In this document: in pieces, positions 22,918 through 31,782 of the stretch | How positions within the stretch are numbered: position 1 is the first letter of the stretch | How the letters are laid out: each line of letters opens with the position of its first letter | Origin: Streptomyces sp. BV286 | GTDB taxonomy: Bacteria; Actinomycetota; Actinomycetes; Streptomycetales; Streptomycetaceae | Assembly (NCBI RefSeq): GCF_019090165.1 | Contig: NZ_JAHRIB010000024.1 | Span: forward strand, 1-64,000 | DNA: 64,000 nucleotides | Direction: 5' to 3' | Translations under genes and position numbers: made by a program | Notes under the pieces: generated by a model | Databases searched by the model: none | The model's input: only the letters and a program-made list of their open reading frames with translations | What the model was told of the DNA's origin: nothing

Positions 22918-24911
22918 TTGCCGAGCTCCAGGGTGGGAACGCCGGGCGGGTTCAGACCGAACACCTGGGCGTACAGGGAGAGTTCGGCCTCCAGGACCCG
23001 CACCATGGTGTCGGCGCGCCGGAAGCCGTGACCTTCGCCCTCGAAGGCGATGTAGGCGTGCGGCACGGGCCGCGCCCGCTCCTCCAGCCTGGCCAGGAAA
23101 CGCTCGCACTGGGCCGGCGGACAGATGACGTCGTCCAGGCCCTGGAGGAGCAGGAAGGGCGCGGTGACCCGGTCGGCGTGCTCGGTGGGCGAGCGCTCCG
23201 CGTACCGGGCGGGGACCTCGGCGAGCGGTCCGACCAGGGTCTCCAGGTACTGCGACTCGAAGTCGTGGGTCTCTCCCGCGCCCCAGCCCACGAGGTCGAG
23301 GATGGGGTAGAGGATCGTCCCGCAGGCGTACACGTCGGTGCTCACCAGGGACGCGGCCGTCGTCCAGCCGCCCGCGCTGCCACCCCGGACCGCCAGTCTG
23401 TCGCGGTCGGCGGTGCCCTCCTCGGCGAGGGCGAGCGCGACGGCCGCGCAGTCCTCGACGTCCACGACACCCCACTGCTCGCGCAGCCGGTTGCGGTACT
23501 CGCGGCCGTACCCGGTGGAGCCGCCGTAGTTCACCTCGGCGACTCCGATGCCGCGCGAGGTGAAGTACGCGATCTGCAGGTCGAGGACGAGCGGGGCACG
23601 GCCGGTGGGGCCGCCGTGCGCCCAGACGACGTAGGGCGGGGGCCCGTCGCCGGGAGCGACGTGGCCGGGATGGTGGGGCGGGTAGATGTGCGCGTGGATC
23701 TCGCGTCCGGCGGGGCCGGTGAACGTACGGATCTGCGGTTCCGGGTAGTAGGCGGGGTCCACCGGGTCGTCGTGCGGGGCTCCCACGACGCGGGCGCGGC
23801 CCGTGCGGGCGTCCAGCTCGATGACCTCGTAGGCGCTGCGCGGGCTCGCGGCGACGGCGACGACGCGGCTGCCGTCGACGGCGAGGGTGGCCGCGTACTC
23901 GGTCCAGGGTCCGGCCGTGTCGACGACCTCTCCGGTCTCCGGGTCGAGGATGCCGAGCGCGGTGGCGCCCCGGCCGTGCACGACGGCGATCAGTCCGCTC
24001 TCCAGCGGCGCGAACCAGCGCCGGCCGATGGTCCACAGCGGTCCGCCGAACTCCTCCTCGCGGGTGCACACGGGTTCGGAGGACTCGCTGCCGGCGGCGC
24101 GCCGGTAGAGGTTCCACCAGCCGGTGCGGTCGCTGGAGTACAGGAGGGAGCCGTCGCGGCCCCAGTCGGCCTGGGCGATCGACTCGTCCGGTCCGCCCGC
24201 GGCCCTCCGGGCGGCCCGCAGCGTCCCGTCGGACGCCACCTCGGCGACCATGAGTTCGGACCCGTCCCACGGCATGCGCGGGTGGTCCCAGGCCAGCCAG
24301 GCGGCGTGCCGCCCGTCGGGTGAGAGGCGCGGCCCGGTGACGAACCGGTGCGGCCCGTCGGTGAGTTCACGTACGGCGCCCCGGTCCTGGGCGGCGGAGC
24401 CGTCCAGCGGGACCGCGGCGACGAGCCGGCGTACGTCGGCGGGCCCCTCCCCCGTGAACTCTTCGAGCACGCACCAGACTTCGCCGGACTCCAGGTGCAT
24501 CTGGGGATCCACCCACCGCAGTCCGCCGCCCACCGGGGACTCGGGTGTCAGGGGGCGCGGCCCGCTCGCGGGGTCGGCGGGCTCGTACGCGTACAGCCGC
24601 TGGTCGGCGAAGTCGACGAAGACGACGAGCGGGCCCTCCTCGCGGACCGCGCCGGCCCACGGGTGTCCGCCGTACTCGATGACGCGGCTGCGGACGTTCC
24701 ACGGGGCGGGCAGCACCGTCTCCTCGATGCCGTCGGCGCGGCGGCGCACCAGAGTGCGGCGGCCACCCTCGGTGGGCCGGGGTTCGGTCCACCATGCCTC
24801 GTCCCCGACGAAGCCGACGTGGTCGGGGTGCCCGTCGTGCGCGGCGGCGAGCGACGCGTCGATGGGCGAGGGCCAGGAACCGTAGGCCAGCGTCTGCACT
24901 GTGTCCCCCAT
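22914..24911 (-). CDS. S9 family prolyl oligopeptidase-like peptidase
   Basis: A 665-residue cytoplasmic S9C-like peptidase. Residues 1-390 form the beta-propeller gate (repeated WWTEPRP, GSLLYSSDRTGWWNLY, VVAVAASPRSAYEV blades). Residues 400-660 are the alpha/beta-hydrolase domain with VVWAHGGPTGRAP, NYGGSTGYGREYR, nucleophile GGSAGG (Ser512), Asp in GLDDVICPP (about 593) and His628 in GEGHGF. It cleaves short peptides. No signal peptide. Five bp separate it from the M20 gene upstream. Confidence 0.92.
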   Translation of the reverse strand: MGDTVQTLAYGSWPSPIDASLAAAHDGHPDHVGFVGDEAWWTEPRPTEGGRRTLVRRRADGIEETVLPAPWNVRSRVIEYGGHPWAGAVREEGPLVVFVDFADQRLYAYEPADPASGPRPLTPESPVGGGLRWVDPQMHLESGEVWCVLEEFTGEGPADVRRLVAAVPLDGSAAQDRGAVRELTDGPHRFVTGPRLSPDGRHAAWLAWDHPRMPWDGSELMVAEVASDGTLRAARRAAGGPDESIAQADWGRDGSLLYSSDRTGWWNLYRRAAGSESSEPVCTREEEFGGPLWTIGRRWFAPLESGLIAVVHGRGATALGILDPETGEVVDTAGPWTEYAATLAVDGSRVVAVAASPRSAYEVIELDARTGRARVVGAPHDDPVDPAYYPEPQIRTFTGPAGREIHAHIYPPHHPGHVAPGDGPPPYVVWAHGGPTGRAPLVLDLQIAYFTSRGIGVAEVNYGGSTGYGREYRNRLREQWGVVDVEDCAAVALALAEEGTADRDRLAVRGGSAGGWTTAASLVSTDVYACGTILYPILDLVGWGAGETHDFESQYLETLVGPLAEVPARYAERSPTEHADRVTAPFLLLQGLDDVICPPAQCERFLARLEERARPVPHAYIAFEGEGHGFRRADTMVRVLEAELSLYAQVFGLNPPGVPTLELGK

Positions 24912-24916
24912 TTTCC

Positions 24917-26260
24917 CTAGGCGGTGCGCAGGAAGCGGTCGAGTACCCGGACTCCGAAGTGCAGTGCCTCGACGGGCACACGTTCGTCGACCCCGTGGAA
25001 GAGGGCCTGGTAGTCGAAGCCCGGCGGAAGCTTCAGCGGCGCGAACCCGTAGCCGGTGATGCCGAGGCGCGAGAACTGCTTGGCGTCCGTGCCGCCCGAC
25101 ATGCAGTACGGCACGACGTGCCCCTCGGGTGCGAACTCCTCCACGGCGGACCGCATCCGGGCGTACGTCGTCGAGTCCAGCGGCGCCTGGAGGGCGACCT
25201 CGTGGTGGAGGAACTCCCAGTCCACGTCCGGTCCGGTGAGCTCGTCGAGGGTGGCACGGAACTCTTCCTCCGTGCCGGCCAGATAGCGTCCGTCGACGTG
25301 GGCGACGGCCTCTCCGGGGATCACGTTGACCTTGTAACCGGCGTTCAGCATGGTCGGGTTGGCGCTGTTGCGCACGGTCGCCTCGACGAGGGAGGCGGCG
25401 GTACCGAGCTTCTCCATCAGCCGGTCGACACCGTCGGGGTCCCCGAGATCGGGCTCGACCCCGTACAGGGCGGCGAGTTCAATGAGCGCCGCGCGGACCG
25501 TCGGGGTGAGCCGTACGGGCCACTGGTGGGCGCCGATCCGCGCGACGGCGGCGGCGAGCCTGGTCACCGCGTTGGACCGGTTGACCTTGGAGCCGTGGCC
25601 CGCCCGGCCGCGGGCGGTGAGCTTCATCCAGCCGGTGCCGCGCTCGCCGGCCGCGACCGGATACAGCTCGCGGCCGCCGTCGTCGTGGAAGGTGAACGCG
25701 CCGGACTCGCTGATGCCCTCGGTACACCCCTCGAAGAGCCCCGGGTGCTGGTCCGCGAGGAAGCCCGAGCCGTCCTCGGCGCTGGCCTCCTCGTCCGCGG
25801 TGAACGCGATCACGAGGTCACGGCGGGGGCGTACGCCGGCGCGCGCCCACTGCCTGACGACCGCGAGGATCATCGCGTCCATGTTCTTCATGTCGACGGC
25901 GCCCCGGCCCCAGACGACGCCGTCGCGGATCTCGCCGGAGAACGGGTGGACACTCCAGTCCTCCGCCTGGGCCGGTACGACGTCCAGGTGTCCGTGGACG
26001 AGCAGGGCGTCGGCGGACGGGTCGGTGCCCTCCAGGCGCGCGACCACGTTCGTGCGCCCCTTGGTGCGCTCCAGGAGCGTCGGTTCCAGGCCTGCTTCGG
26101 CGAGCCGAGCGGCGGCGTACTCGGCGGCCGGCCGCTCCTGGCAGTCGCCGCCGCCGCGGTTCGTCGTGTCGATCCGGATGAGGTCGGAGGTGAACCGAAC
26201 GACCTCGTCCAGGGACAGCTCGTCGACCGCGCGCTCGCCGGTCGTGCTCTTCTCAGCCAT
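24917..26260 (-). CDS. M20 family dinuclear zinc peptidase
   Basis: A 447-residue M20 peptidase of the ArgE/DapE/CPG2 type. LLVHGHLDVVPA (first His-x-Asp), GAVDMKN (bridging Asp), FTADEEAS (catalytic and metal Glu), and the C-terminal metal His in ALFHGVDERVPVE are all present; RGRAGHGSKVNRSNAVTRLA marks the dimerisation domain. It removes C-terminal residues or hydrolyses dipeptides/N-acyl amino acids. The ATG at 26260 overlaps the upstream M55 gene by 8 bp. Confidence 0.92.
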   Translation of the reverse strand: MAEKSTTGERAVDELSLDEVVRFTSDLIRIDTTNRGGGDCQERPAAEYAAARLAEAGLEPTLLERTKGRTNVVARLEGTDPSADALLVHGHLDVVPAQAEDWSVHPFSGEIRDGVVWGRGAVDMKNMDAMILAVVRQWARAGVRPRRDLVIAFTADEEASAEDGSGFLADQHPGLFEGCTEGISESGAFTFHDDGGRELYPVAAGERGTGWMKLTARGRAGHGSKVNRSNAVTRLAAAVARIGAHQWPVRLTPTVRAALIELAALYGVEPDLGDPDGVDRLMEKLGTAASLVEATVRNSANPTMLNAGYKVNVIPGEAVAHVDGRYLAGTEEEFRATLDELTGPDVDWEFLHHEVALQAPLDSTTYARMRSAVEEFAPEGHVVPYCMSGGTDAKQFSRLGITGYGFAPLKLPPGFDYQALFHGVDERVPVEALHFGVRVLDRFLRTA

Positions 26261-27089
26261 AGGTCTCCTCCACGGCAGCCGAGACGATCGTGGTGACCGC
26301 CTTGAAGGTCCGGATGCCCTCGTACATGGTCGCGCTGGTGTACGCGACCTTCCGTTCCCCGGTCCGCTCGACGCCCGGGACGACCGTGGCCGCCATCGAG
26401 AGGTGCTCGGCGTCGAACTCCAGTTCCACGGCGTGGGGGCCGGCCTGGGCGGCCTCGTGCCGCACCGCGAGGCGCGTCGCCTCCTTGGCCGCCGAGCGGA
26501 TGTCGGACGCCGTGCGCGCCGGTGTACGGCACACCGCCGCGTACCGCGAGACATGGTCCTTGACGGCGACCTTCAGGGCCTCAGGCGCATAGCCGAGGGC
26601 GTCCTCGCAGGCCACGTCGTCACCGGTGACCAGGACGACGGGCACTCCGTACTCGGCGACGACGAGCGCGTTGAGCAGCCCCTCACTGGCCCGCTCGCCG
26701 TCCACCCACACGCCGGTGATCGAGTTGGCGAGATAGGTGTGGGCGAGGACGCCCTCCATGCCGGCGCCCGCGTGGTAGCCGACGAAGGCGATGCCGTCGA
26801 CATCCCCGTGCTGCACGCCCTCCACCATGGACAGCGACTTGTGCCGCCCGGTGAGCATCTGCGCGCGTTCGTCCAGCTGCTCCAGGAGCAGGTTGCGCAT
26901 CGTCCAGTGGGCCTCGTTGACGAGGACCTCGTCGGCGCCGCCGTCGAGGAAGCCGAGGACCGCGGCGTTCACGTCCGAGGTGAACATCGACCGGCACCGC
27001 TCCCACTGCGGTGTGCCGGGCAGTACGTCGGCCGGCCAGGTCACCCCGGTGGCGCCCTCCATGTCGGCGCTGATGAGGATCTTTACCAT
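26253..27089 (-). CDS. dppA: M55 D-aminopeptidase (DppA-like)
   Basis: A 278-residue M55 peptidase. MVKILISADMEGATGVT carries the metal-binding D-x-E, EVLVNEAHWTMRNLL and IAFVGYHAGAG the metal His residues, and VLAHTYLANSITGVWVDGE the substrate site. In Bacillus the family hydrolyses D-Ala-D-Ala and D-amino-acid peptides. First gene of the operon M55-M20-S9-S66; spacings are -8, 5 and -4 bp. GGAG stands just before the ATG; a GATACAAC sequence 6-13 bp further up resembles a -10 box. Confidence 0.9.
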   Translation of the reverse strand: MVKILISADMEGATGVTWPADVLPGTPQWERCRSMFTSDVNAAVLGFLDGGADEVLVNEAHWTMRNLLLEQLDERAQMLTGRHKSLSMVEGVQHGDVDGIAFVGYHAGAGMEGVLAHTYLANSITGVWVDGERASEGLLNALVVAEYGVPVVLVTGDDVACEDALGYAPEALKVAVKDHVSRYAAVCRTPARTASDIRSAAKEATRLAVRHEAAQAGPHAVELEFDAEHLSMAATVVPGVERTGERKVAYTSATMYEGIRTFKAVTTIVSAAVEETYG

Positions 27090-27135
27090 GCTCCAGTTGT
27101 ATCGCAGTCGTGCGGCGCCCCACAGGTCCGGGCGG

Positions 27136-28995
27136 TCAGCTGGACGAACCCACCGAAACCTTCACTCGGCCGTCGGTGTGTTCCTGGTCCACGGTGACGG
27201 TGGTGCCGGAGTCGGCGTCGCGTCCCGGACCGTGGGCGGCGGCGTCGCGGTGGACGCCGTCGAGGTCGTCGAGGTCGTCGAAGACGGGGACCGCCGGACG
27301 GGACGGGACGACCGTCCGCACTCCGCCGAGGTGGAGGACCAGCGCGGTGGTGGGCCGCAGTCCGAAGGGCGAGTCGTAGGTCTGGAGACGGTTGCGGAGC
27401 ACCGCTCCGGAGGCGGACCTGGCCGGCTCGGGGTGGGCGTCGACGGGCAGGATCCGGCCGTGCCCGCCGTTCGTCCCGGTCCTGTTGTCGCGGTACTTGG
27501 TGTTCCAGTACCAGATGAGGATGCCGTTCTCGTAGTGCAGCCGCTCCTTGAGCTTGGGCCGTTGCGGTGTCCAACCCAGATGGAAGGGGCCCGACTTGAG
27601 GTACGCGTCCTCGCCGACGTACTGCCTGTTCTCGACGACGTAGTGGCGGGCGTTGCCGTCCGCGTCGGCGGGCAGGTTCACCAGGAGTGCTTCCCTGCCG
27701 GCGGTCGAGGCGGGTACGGACAGCGGGTTGAGGGTGACCGTGGCGGCGGTGCCCGACCTGACGGACGCGTAGTCGAGCCAGCCCAGCTGGAGCCGCGCCC
27801 AGGCGCCCAGGTCCGCCGGGTGGGCGGCCAGTTCGTTCTCGTCCGAGAGGAGGGAGCCCTGCGCCATGACCGACCAGAATCCGGTGGAGTTCTCGCCGCC
27901 CGAGGTGTCGTACAGGTCGGGCAGGCCCAGGTCGTGGCCGTACTCGTGGGCGAGGGTGCCGAGCCCTCTGTTCTCGTTGGTCATGGTGTAGTCGTTGACC
28001 CAGACACCGGAGTCGCCGACCCTGCTGCCGCCGTCCCGGGCGCCGCCCGCCGGGCCCAGCCGGCCGGCGCCGCTCTGCAGGTGGCTGACGGTGCCGCGGT
28101 GCGAACCGATGGCGTTCTTTCCGCCCGCGCCACCGCCGTTAGCCTGCGACTCCCCCGCGAACATCAGCATCACGCGGTCGAGGTAGCCGTCGGGTTCGTT
28201 GAAGATCCCGTCCCGGTCGTGGTCGTTGCGGTCCCAGATGTCGTACGTGGCAAGGTACTTGGCCAGTGAGGCGGCACTCCGGCCGGTGGCGCGCTGGTCC
28301 TCGTACCACTGGTCGAGGCCGTCGGTGACGAGCTGCTTGTTGCAGTAGTACGTCGAGACCGGCACGCCGTCCTTCTTGCAGGCGTCGGTGCCGTAGTGCG
28401 CCAGTGGGCGGTGCACGCGCGTCCAGTCGTGGACGCTGCCGGTGATCGAGTAGGCACCGCTGGACTGCCGTTGGAAGTACGACCTGAGCGTGTCGCCGGT
28501 ACCGGGACCGGAGCCGCCCGCGCTGTCGGCCGTGCCGAAGATCTGCCGCTGGTAGTAGGCCCGGCTGTAGTCGGCGGTCCACACCGTGGCGTTGTCGGTG
28601 GCGCGGTCGGGCCGGGGAATCCGGTTGTGCCCGTAATCGGCGAACTCCACCGGCAGCACGAAGATCCGGTCCGTGGTGCGGGCCGTCTCCGCGTACCTGT
28701 CCTCGCGGTACTCGATGCGCTGCGAGGAGCCGCGGGTCTCGGGGACCGCGGCGCCGGTGACGACCTTGGCGACGGCCACGGTGCGGGCCCGTTCGGTGCG
28801 CGCCCCGGCCGCGCTCCGCAGATCGTGGCCGGGGGCACCCCTGGTCGGTTGCGGGCCCGCCGTGGCCGCTCGCGCGAGTCCCGGCGCCCCCACGGGTTCG
28901 CGGGACTCCGCGACGGCGCCCGGGACGTGGAAGGCCAGGGCGTGTACGACGAGGGCGGCGACGGCAGCCATCGATCCGCGGATGCGCTTGCTCAC
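27136..28995 (-). CDS. Secreted M6 family metalloprotease (immune inhibitor A-like)
   Basis: A 619-residue exported protease. Signal peptide: MSKRIRG then hydrophobic AAVAALVVHALAFHVPG and AVAE-S cleavage (about residue 30). A propeptide-like segment runs to about 95. The catalytic domain has FVLPVEFADYGHNRIP, YYQRQIFG, DGYLDRVMLMFAGES and the zinc motif HEYGHDLGLPD (350-360) followed by FWSVMAQGS (Met-turn). It lacks a recognisable PKD or long C-terminal binding domain. It probably degrades extracellular protein. GTG start at 28995 follows GAGGAGG. It stands between the peptidase operon and the hydroxyproline operon, all in one direction. Confidence 0.9.
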   Translation of the reverse strand: MSKRIRGSMAAVAALVVHALAFHVPGAVAESREPVGAPGLARAATAGPQPTRGAPGHDLRSAAGARTERARTVAVAKVVTGAAVPETRGSSQRIEYREDRYAETARTTDRIFVLPVEFADYGHNRIPRPDRATDNATVWTADYSRAYYQRQIFGTADSAGGSGPGTGDTLRSYFQRQSSGAYSITGSVHDWTRVHRPLAHYGTDACKKDGVPVSTYYCNKQLVTDGLDQWYEDQRATGRSAASLAKYLATYDIWDRNDHDRDGIFNEPDGYLDRVMLMFAGESQANGGGAGGKNAIGSHRGTVSHLQSGAGRLGPAGGARDGGSRVGDSGVWVNDYTMTNENRGLGTLAHEYGHDLGLPDLYDTSGGENSTGFWSVMAQGSLLSDENELAAHPADLGAWARLQLGWLDYASVRSGTAATVTLNPLSVPASTAGREALLVNLPADADGNARHYVVENRQYVGEDAYLKSGPFHLGWTPQRPKLKERLHYENGILIWYWNTKYRDNRTGTNGGHGRILPVDAHPEPARSASGAVLRNRLQTYDSPFGLRPTTALVLHLGGVRTVVPSRPAVPVFDDLDDLDGVHRDAAAHGPGRDADSGTTVTVDQEHTDGRVKVSVGSSS

Positions 28996-29085
28996 CGTGC
29001 GTCCTCCTCGGGCTCCTGGGGCGCACTCAGGAGAGCATGCCGACGCGGAGGGCGCGGGCTGCCGGGCAGCGTGTCGCCCCCGGCG

Positions 29086-29763
29086 TCACTCGGCCGCCCA
29101 CAGCCCCCGTACGTGCCCGAGATGCCGCGTCATGACGGCGCGTACCGCCTCCTCGTCGCGGGCGGCGAGGGCGTCCAGGATCTCCAGGTGCTCCTCGGCG
29201 GAGGCTTCCAGGCGGCCCGCCTCGACCAGGGCGTGCAGGCCGTAGAGGCGGGAGCGCCCCCGGAGACCGCCGACGACCTCGACCAGGTGGTCGTTGCCCG
29301 CGAGGGCGAGCAGACCGAGGTGGAAGCGGATGTCCGCCTCGACGTACGCGATGAGGTCACCGGCCGCCGCGGCCGTGACGATCTCCCGTGCGACGGGGCG
29401 CAGCGCCTCCAGCGCGGCGGGGTCGGCACGGGCGGCGAGGCCCACGGTGGTGGGGATCTCGATGAGCGAACGGATGTGCGTGTACTCGTCGAGCTGCTTC
29501 TCCGAGACCGCGGTGACCCGGAAACCCTTGTTGGGCACGGTGTCGACCAGGCCCTCCTTGGCGAGGTCGAGCATGGCCTCGCGGACCGGGGTGGCCGAGA
29601 CACCGAAGCGGGCGGCGAGGGCCGGCGCGGAGTGCACCTCGCCGGGACGCAGTTCCCCCGCGATGAGGGCGGCCCGCAGAGCGTCCGCGACACGCTCGCG
29701 ATAGCTGGGCTTCTTGCCGCCCAGCGTGGGCAGGGCGGGGGCGCCGGGGCGCTGGGCGGGCAT
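29086..29763 (-). CDS. GntR-family regulator, FadR/FCD type
   Basis: A 225-residue repressor. Winged helix-turn-helix at about 20-85 (RVADALRAALIAGELRPGEV, then LAARFGVSATPVREAMLDLA, GLVDTVPNKGFRVT). The all-helical FCD effector domain follows, with the metal-binding Asp/His set (DIRFHLGLLALAGNDHLVEV, VMTRHLGHVRG). It is the last gene behind the hydroxyproline genes and most likely controls them; a candidate operator overlaps the operon promoter at 34674-34684. The ligand is probably a hydroxyproline-pathway intermediate (inference). Confidence 0.9.
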   Translation of the reverse strand: MPAQRPGAPALPTLGGKKPSYRERVADALRAALIAGELRPGEVHSAPALAARFGVSATPVREAMLDLAKEGLVDTVPNKGFRVTAVSEKQLDEYTHIRSLIEIPTTVGLAARADPAALEALRPVAREIVTAAAAGDLIAYVEADIRFHLGLLALAGNDHLVEVVGGLRGRSRLYGLHALVEAGRLEASAEEHLEILDALAARDEEAVRAVMTRHLGHVRGLWAAE

Positions 29764-29790
29764 CGGGCGGTCTCCTCGGAACGGGTGGTG

Positions 29791-29817
29791 GACGATGTGG
29801 ACGATGTGGACGATGTG
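29791..29817. repeat. Three 9-bp tandem repeats upstream of the GntR gene
   Basis: GACGATGTG occurs three times in perfect tandem at 29791-29799, 29800-29808 and 29809-29817, 28 bp before the GntR start and 25 bp after the epimerase stop. Confidence 0.95.
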
Positions 29818-29841
29818 TGCGACGGCGCGGGACAGCAGGCT

Positions 29842-30843
29842 CTAGAGGACGAAGCCGGCCGGGAACGGGTCGTCAGGGTCGAGCAGGTACTGGGCGGTGC
29901 CGGTCACCCAGGCGCGCCCGGTGAAACTGGGCAGGACGGCGGGGATCCCGGCGACCTCGGTGGTGCCGAGGAGACGGCCGGTGAAGTGCGTGCCGATGAA
30001 GGACTCGTTCACGAACTCGGTGTGCAGGGGGAGTTCACCGCGCGCGTGCAGTTGTGCCATGCGCGCGCTGGTGCCCGTGCCGCAGGGCGAGCGGTCGAAC
30101 CAGCCGGGGTGGATGGCCATCGCGTGCCGCGAATGCCGGGCCGTCGAGCCTGGAGCGGTCAGCTGCACGTGGTGGCAGCCGCTGATGGAGGGGTCCTCGG
30201 GGTGGACGGGCTCCCCCTCGGCGTTGATGGCGTCCATCAGGGAGAGCCCGGCGGCGAGGATGTCGTCCTTGCGGGCCCGGTCGAAAGGCAGCCCGAACTG
30301 GTCGAGCGGCAGGATCGCGTAGAAGTTGCCGCCGTACGCGAGGTCGTAGGTCACCGTCCGCCCGTCGGCGAGTTCGATCGTGCGGTCGCGGGCGACGGAG
30401 AAGGAGGGCACGTTCCGCAGGGTGACCGACTTCGCGGATCCGTCCTCCACGGAGACCTCGGCGACGACGGGTCCGGCGGGGGTGTCGAGACGGATGGTGG
30501 TCACCGGTTCGACGACCTCGACCATGCCCGTCTCGACGAGGACGGTCGCGACCCCGATGGTGCCGTGTCCGCACATGGGCAGGTAGCCGGACACCTCGAT
30601 GTAGATGACGCCGTAGTCGCAGTCGGGACGGGTGGACGGCTGGAGGACCGCGCCGCTCATCGCCGCGTGGCCTCGCGGCTCGTTCATCAGCAACTGCTTG
30701 ATGTCGTCGCGGTGTTCGCGGAAGTGGAGCCGCCGCTCGTTCATGGTCGCGCCGGGGACCGTGCCGATGCCGCCGGTGATCACGCGGGTCGGCATGCCCT
30801 CGGTGTGCGAGTCGACGGCGTGCAGGACGAGTGTGCTGCGCAT
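29842..30843 (-). CDS. 4-hydroxyproline 2-epimerase (proline racemase family)
   Basis: A 333-residue proline-racemase-fold enzyme. Both catalytic thiols are present: Cys91 in LPMCGHGTIG and Cys254 in DRSPCGTGTSA, which marks a two-base racemase/epimerase rather than the Ser/Thr-containing dehydratase subgroup. HAVDSHTEGMPTRVITGG and GGNFYAI are further family motifs. It converts trans-4-hydroxy-L-proline to cis-4-hydroxy-D-proline. Neighbouring genes encode the next two steps, which supports this specificity over plain proline racemase. 14 bp downstream of the deaminase gene. Confidence 0.92.
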   Translation of the reverse strand: MRSTLVLHAVDSHTEGMPTRVITGGIGTVPGATMNERRLHFREHRDDIKQLLMNEPRGHAAMSGAVLQPSTRPDCDYGVIYIEVSGYLPMCGHGTIGVATVLVETGMVEVVEPVTTIRLDTPAGPVVAEVSVEDGSAKSVTLRNVPSFSVARDRTIELADGRTVTYDLAYGGNFYAILPLDQFGLPFDRARKDDILAAGLSLMDAINAEGEPVHPEDPSISGCHHVQLTAPGSTARHSRHAMAIHPGWFDRSPCGTGTSARMAQLHARGELPLHTEFVNESFIGTHFTGRLLGTTEVAGIPAVLPSFTGRAWVTGTAQYLLDPDDPFPAGFVL

Positions 30844-30857
30844 GGTCCTGTTCTCCC

Positions 30858-31748
30858 TCAGACGAGCCCTGCCGCCACGGCCTTCTCCGTGGCGGCCCGG
30901 ACGGCGGCCTCCTGGTCGGACCGCAGCGCCACGCGGGGCGGGCGTACCGGACCGCCGGGCCTGCCGACGATGTCCATCGACAGCTTGATGGCCTGGACGA
31001 ACTCCACCTGGGAGTCCCAGCGCAGCAGCGGGTGCAGCTGCCGGTAGAGCGGCAGCGCGGTGTCGAGGTCGCCCCGGACGGCGGCGCGGTACAGCTCCAC
31101 GGACGCGGCGGGCAGCGCGTTCGGGTAGCCGGCGACCCAGCCCTTGGCGCCCGCCACGGCCAGCTCCAGCAGGACGTCGTCGGCGCCGATCAACAGGTCC
31201 AGTTCCGGGGCGAGTTCGGCAAGGCGATAGGCCCGGCGTACGTCACCGGAGAACTCCTTGACGCCGTGGATGTGTCCCTCGGCGTGCAGTTCGGCGAGGA
31301 GTTCGGGCACCAGGTCGACCTTGGTGTCGATCGGGTTGTTGTAGGCCACGATCGGCAGGCCCGCCCCCGCGACCTCCGCGTAGTGGGCGAGGACCGAGCG
31401 CTCGTCGGCCCGGTAGGCGTTCGGGGGCAGCAGCATCACGGCGGCGCAGCCCGCGTCGCGCGCCTGCTCGGCCCAGCGCCGGGCCTCGGCGGAGCCGTAC
31501 GCGGCGACGCCGGGCATGACGCGGGCGCCGCCGATCGCCGCCACGGCCGTCTCCACCACCCTGGCGCGCTCCTCGGGCGTCAGCACCTGGTACTCGCCGA
31601 GCGAGCCGTTGGGCACGACGCCGTCGCAGCCGTTCTCGACGAGCCACGCGCAGTGGTCGGCGTAGGCGTCGAAGTCGACGGACAGGTCGTCCTTGAGCGG
31701 GAGGGCGGTGGCGACGAGGACGCCGCGCCAGGGTCGGTTGTCGGTCAT
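30858..31748 (-). CDS. DHDPS-family deaminase (1-pyrroline-4-hydroxy-2-carboxylate deaminase)
   Basis: A 296-residue class I Schiff-base aldolase-fold enzyme of the dihydrodipicolinate synthase family. GVVPNGSLGEYQVLTPEER (variant of the GTTGE motif), IVAYNNPIDTKVDL (Tyr of the catalytic triad) and HGVKEFSGDVRRA (Schiff-base Lys) are visible. Context identifies it as the deaminase that turns 1-pyrroline-4-hydroxy-2-carboxylate into alpha-ketoglutarate semialdehyde. Without the context, other DHDPS-family lyases would be possible. Confidence 0.88.
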   Translation of the reverse strand: MTDNRPWRGVLVATALPLKDDLSVDFDAYADHCAWLVENGCDGVVPNGSLGEYQVLTPEERARVVETAVAAIGGARVMPGVAAYGSAEARRWAEQARDAGCAAVMLLPPNAYRADERSVLAHYAEVAGAGLPIVAYNNPIDTKVDLVPELLAELHAEGHIHGVKEFSGDVRRAYRLAELAPELDLLIGADDVLLELAVAGAKGWVAGYPNALPAASVELYRAAVRGDLDTALPLYRQLHPLLRWDSQVEFVQAIKLSMDIVGRPGGPVRPPRVALRSDQEAAVRAATEKAVAAGLV

Positions 31749-31782
31749 GGGGATTCCCGTCCGGTTCGTGGGGTCTGGCATG

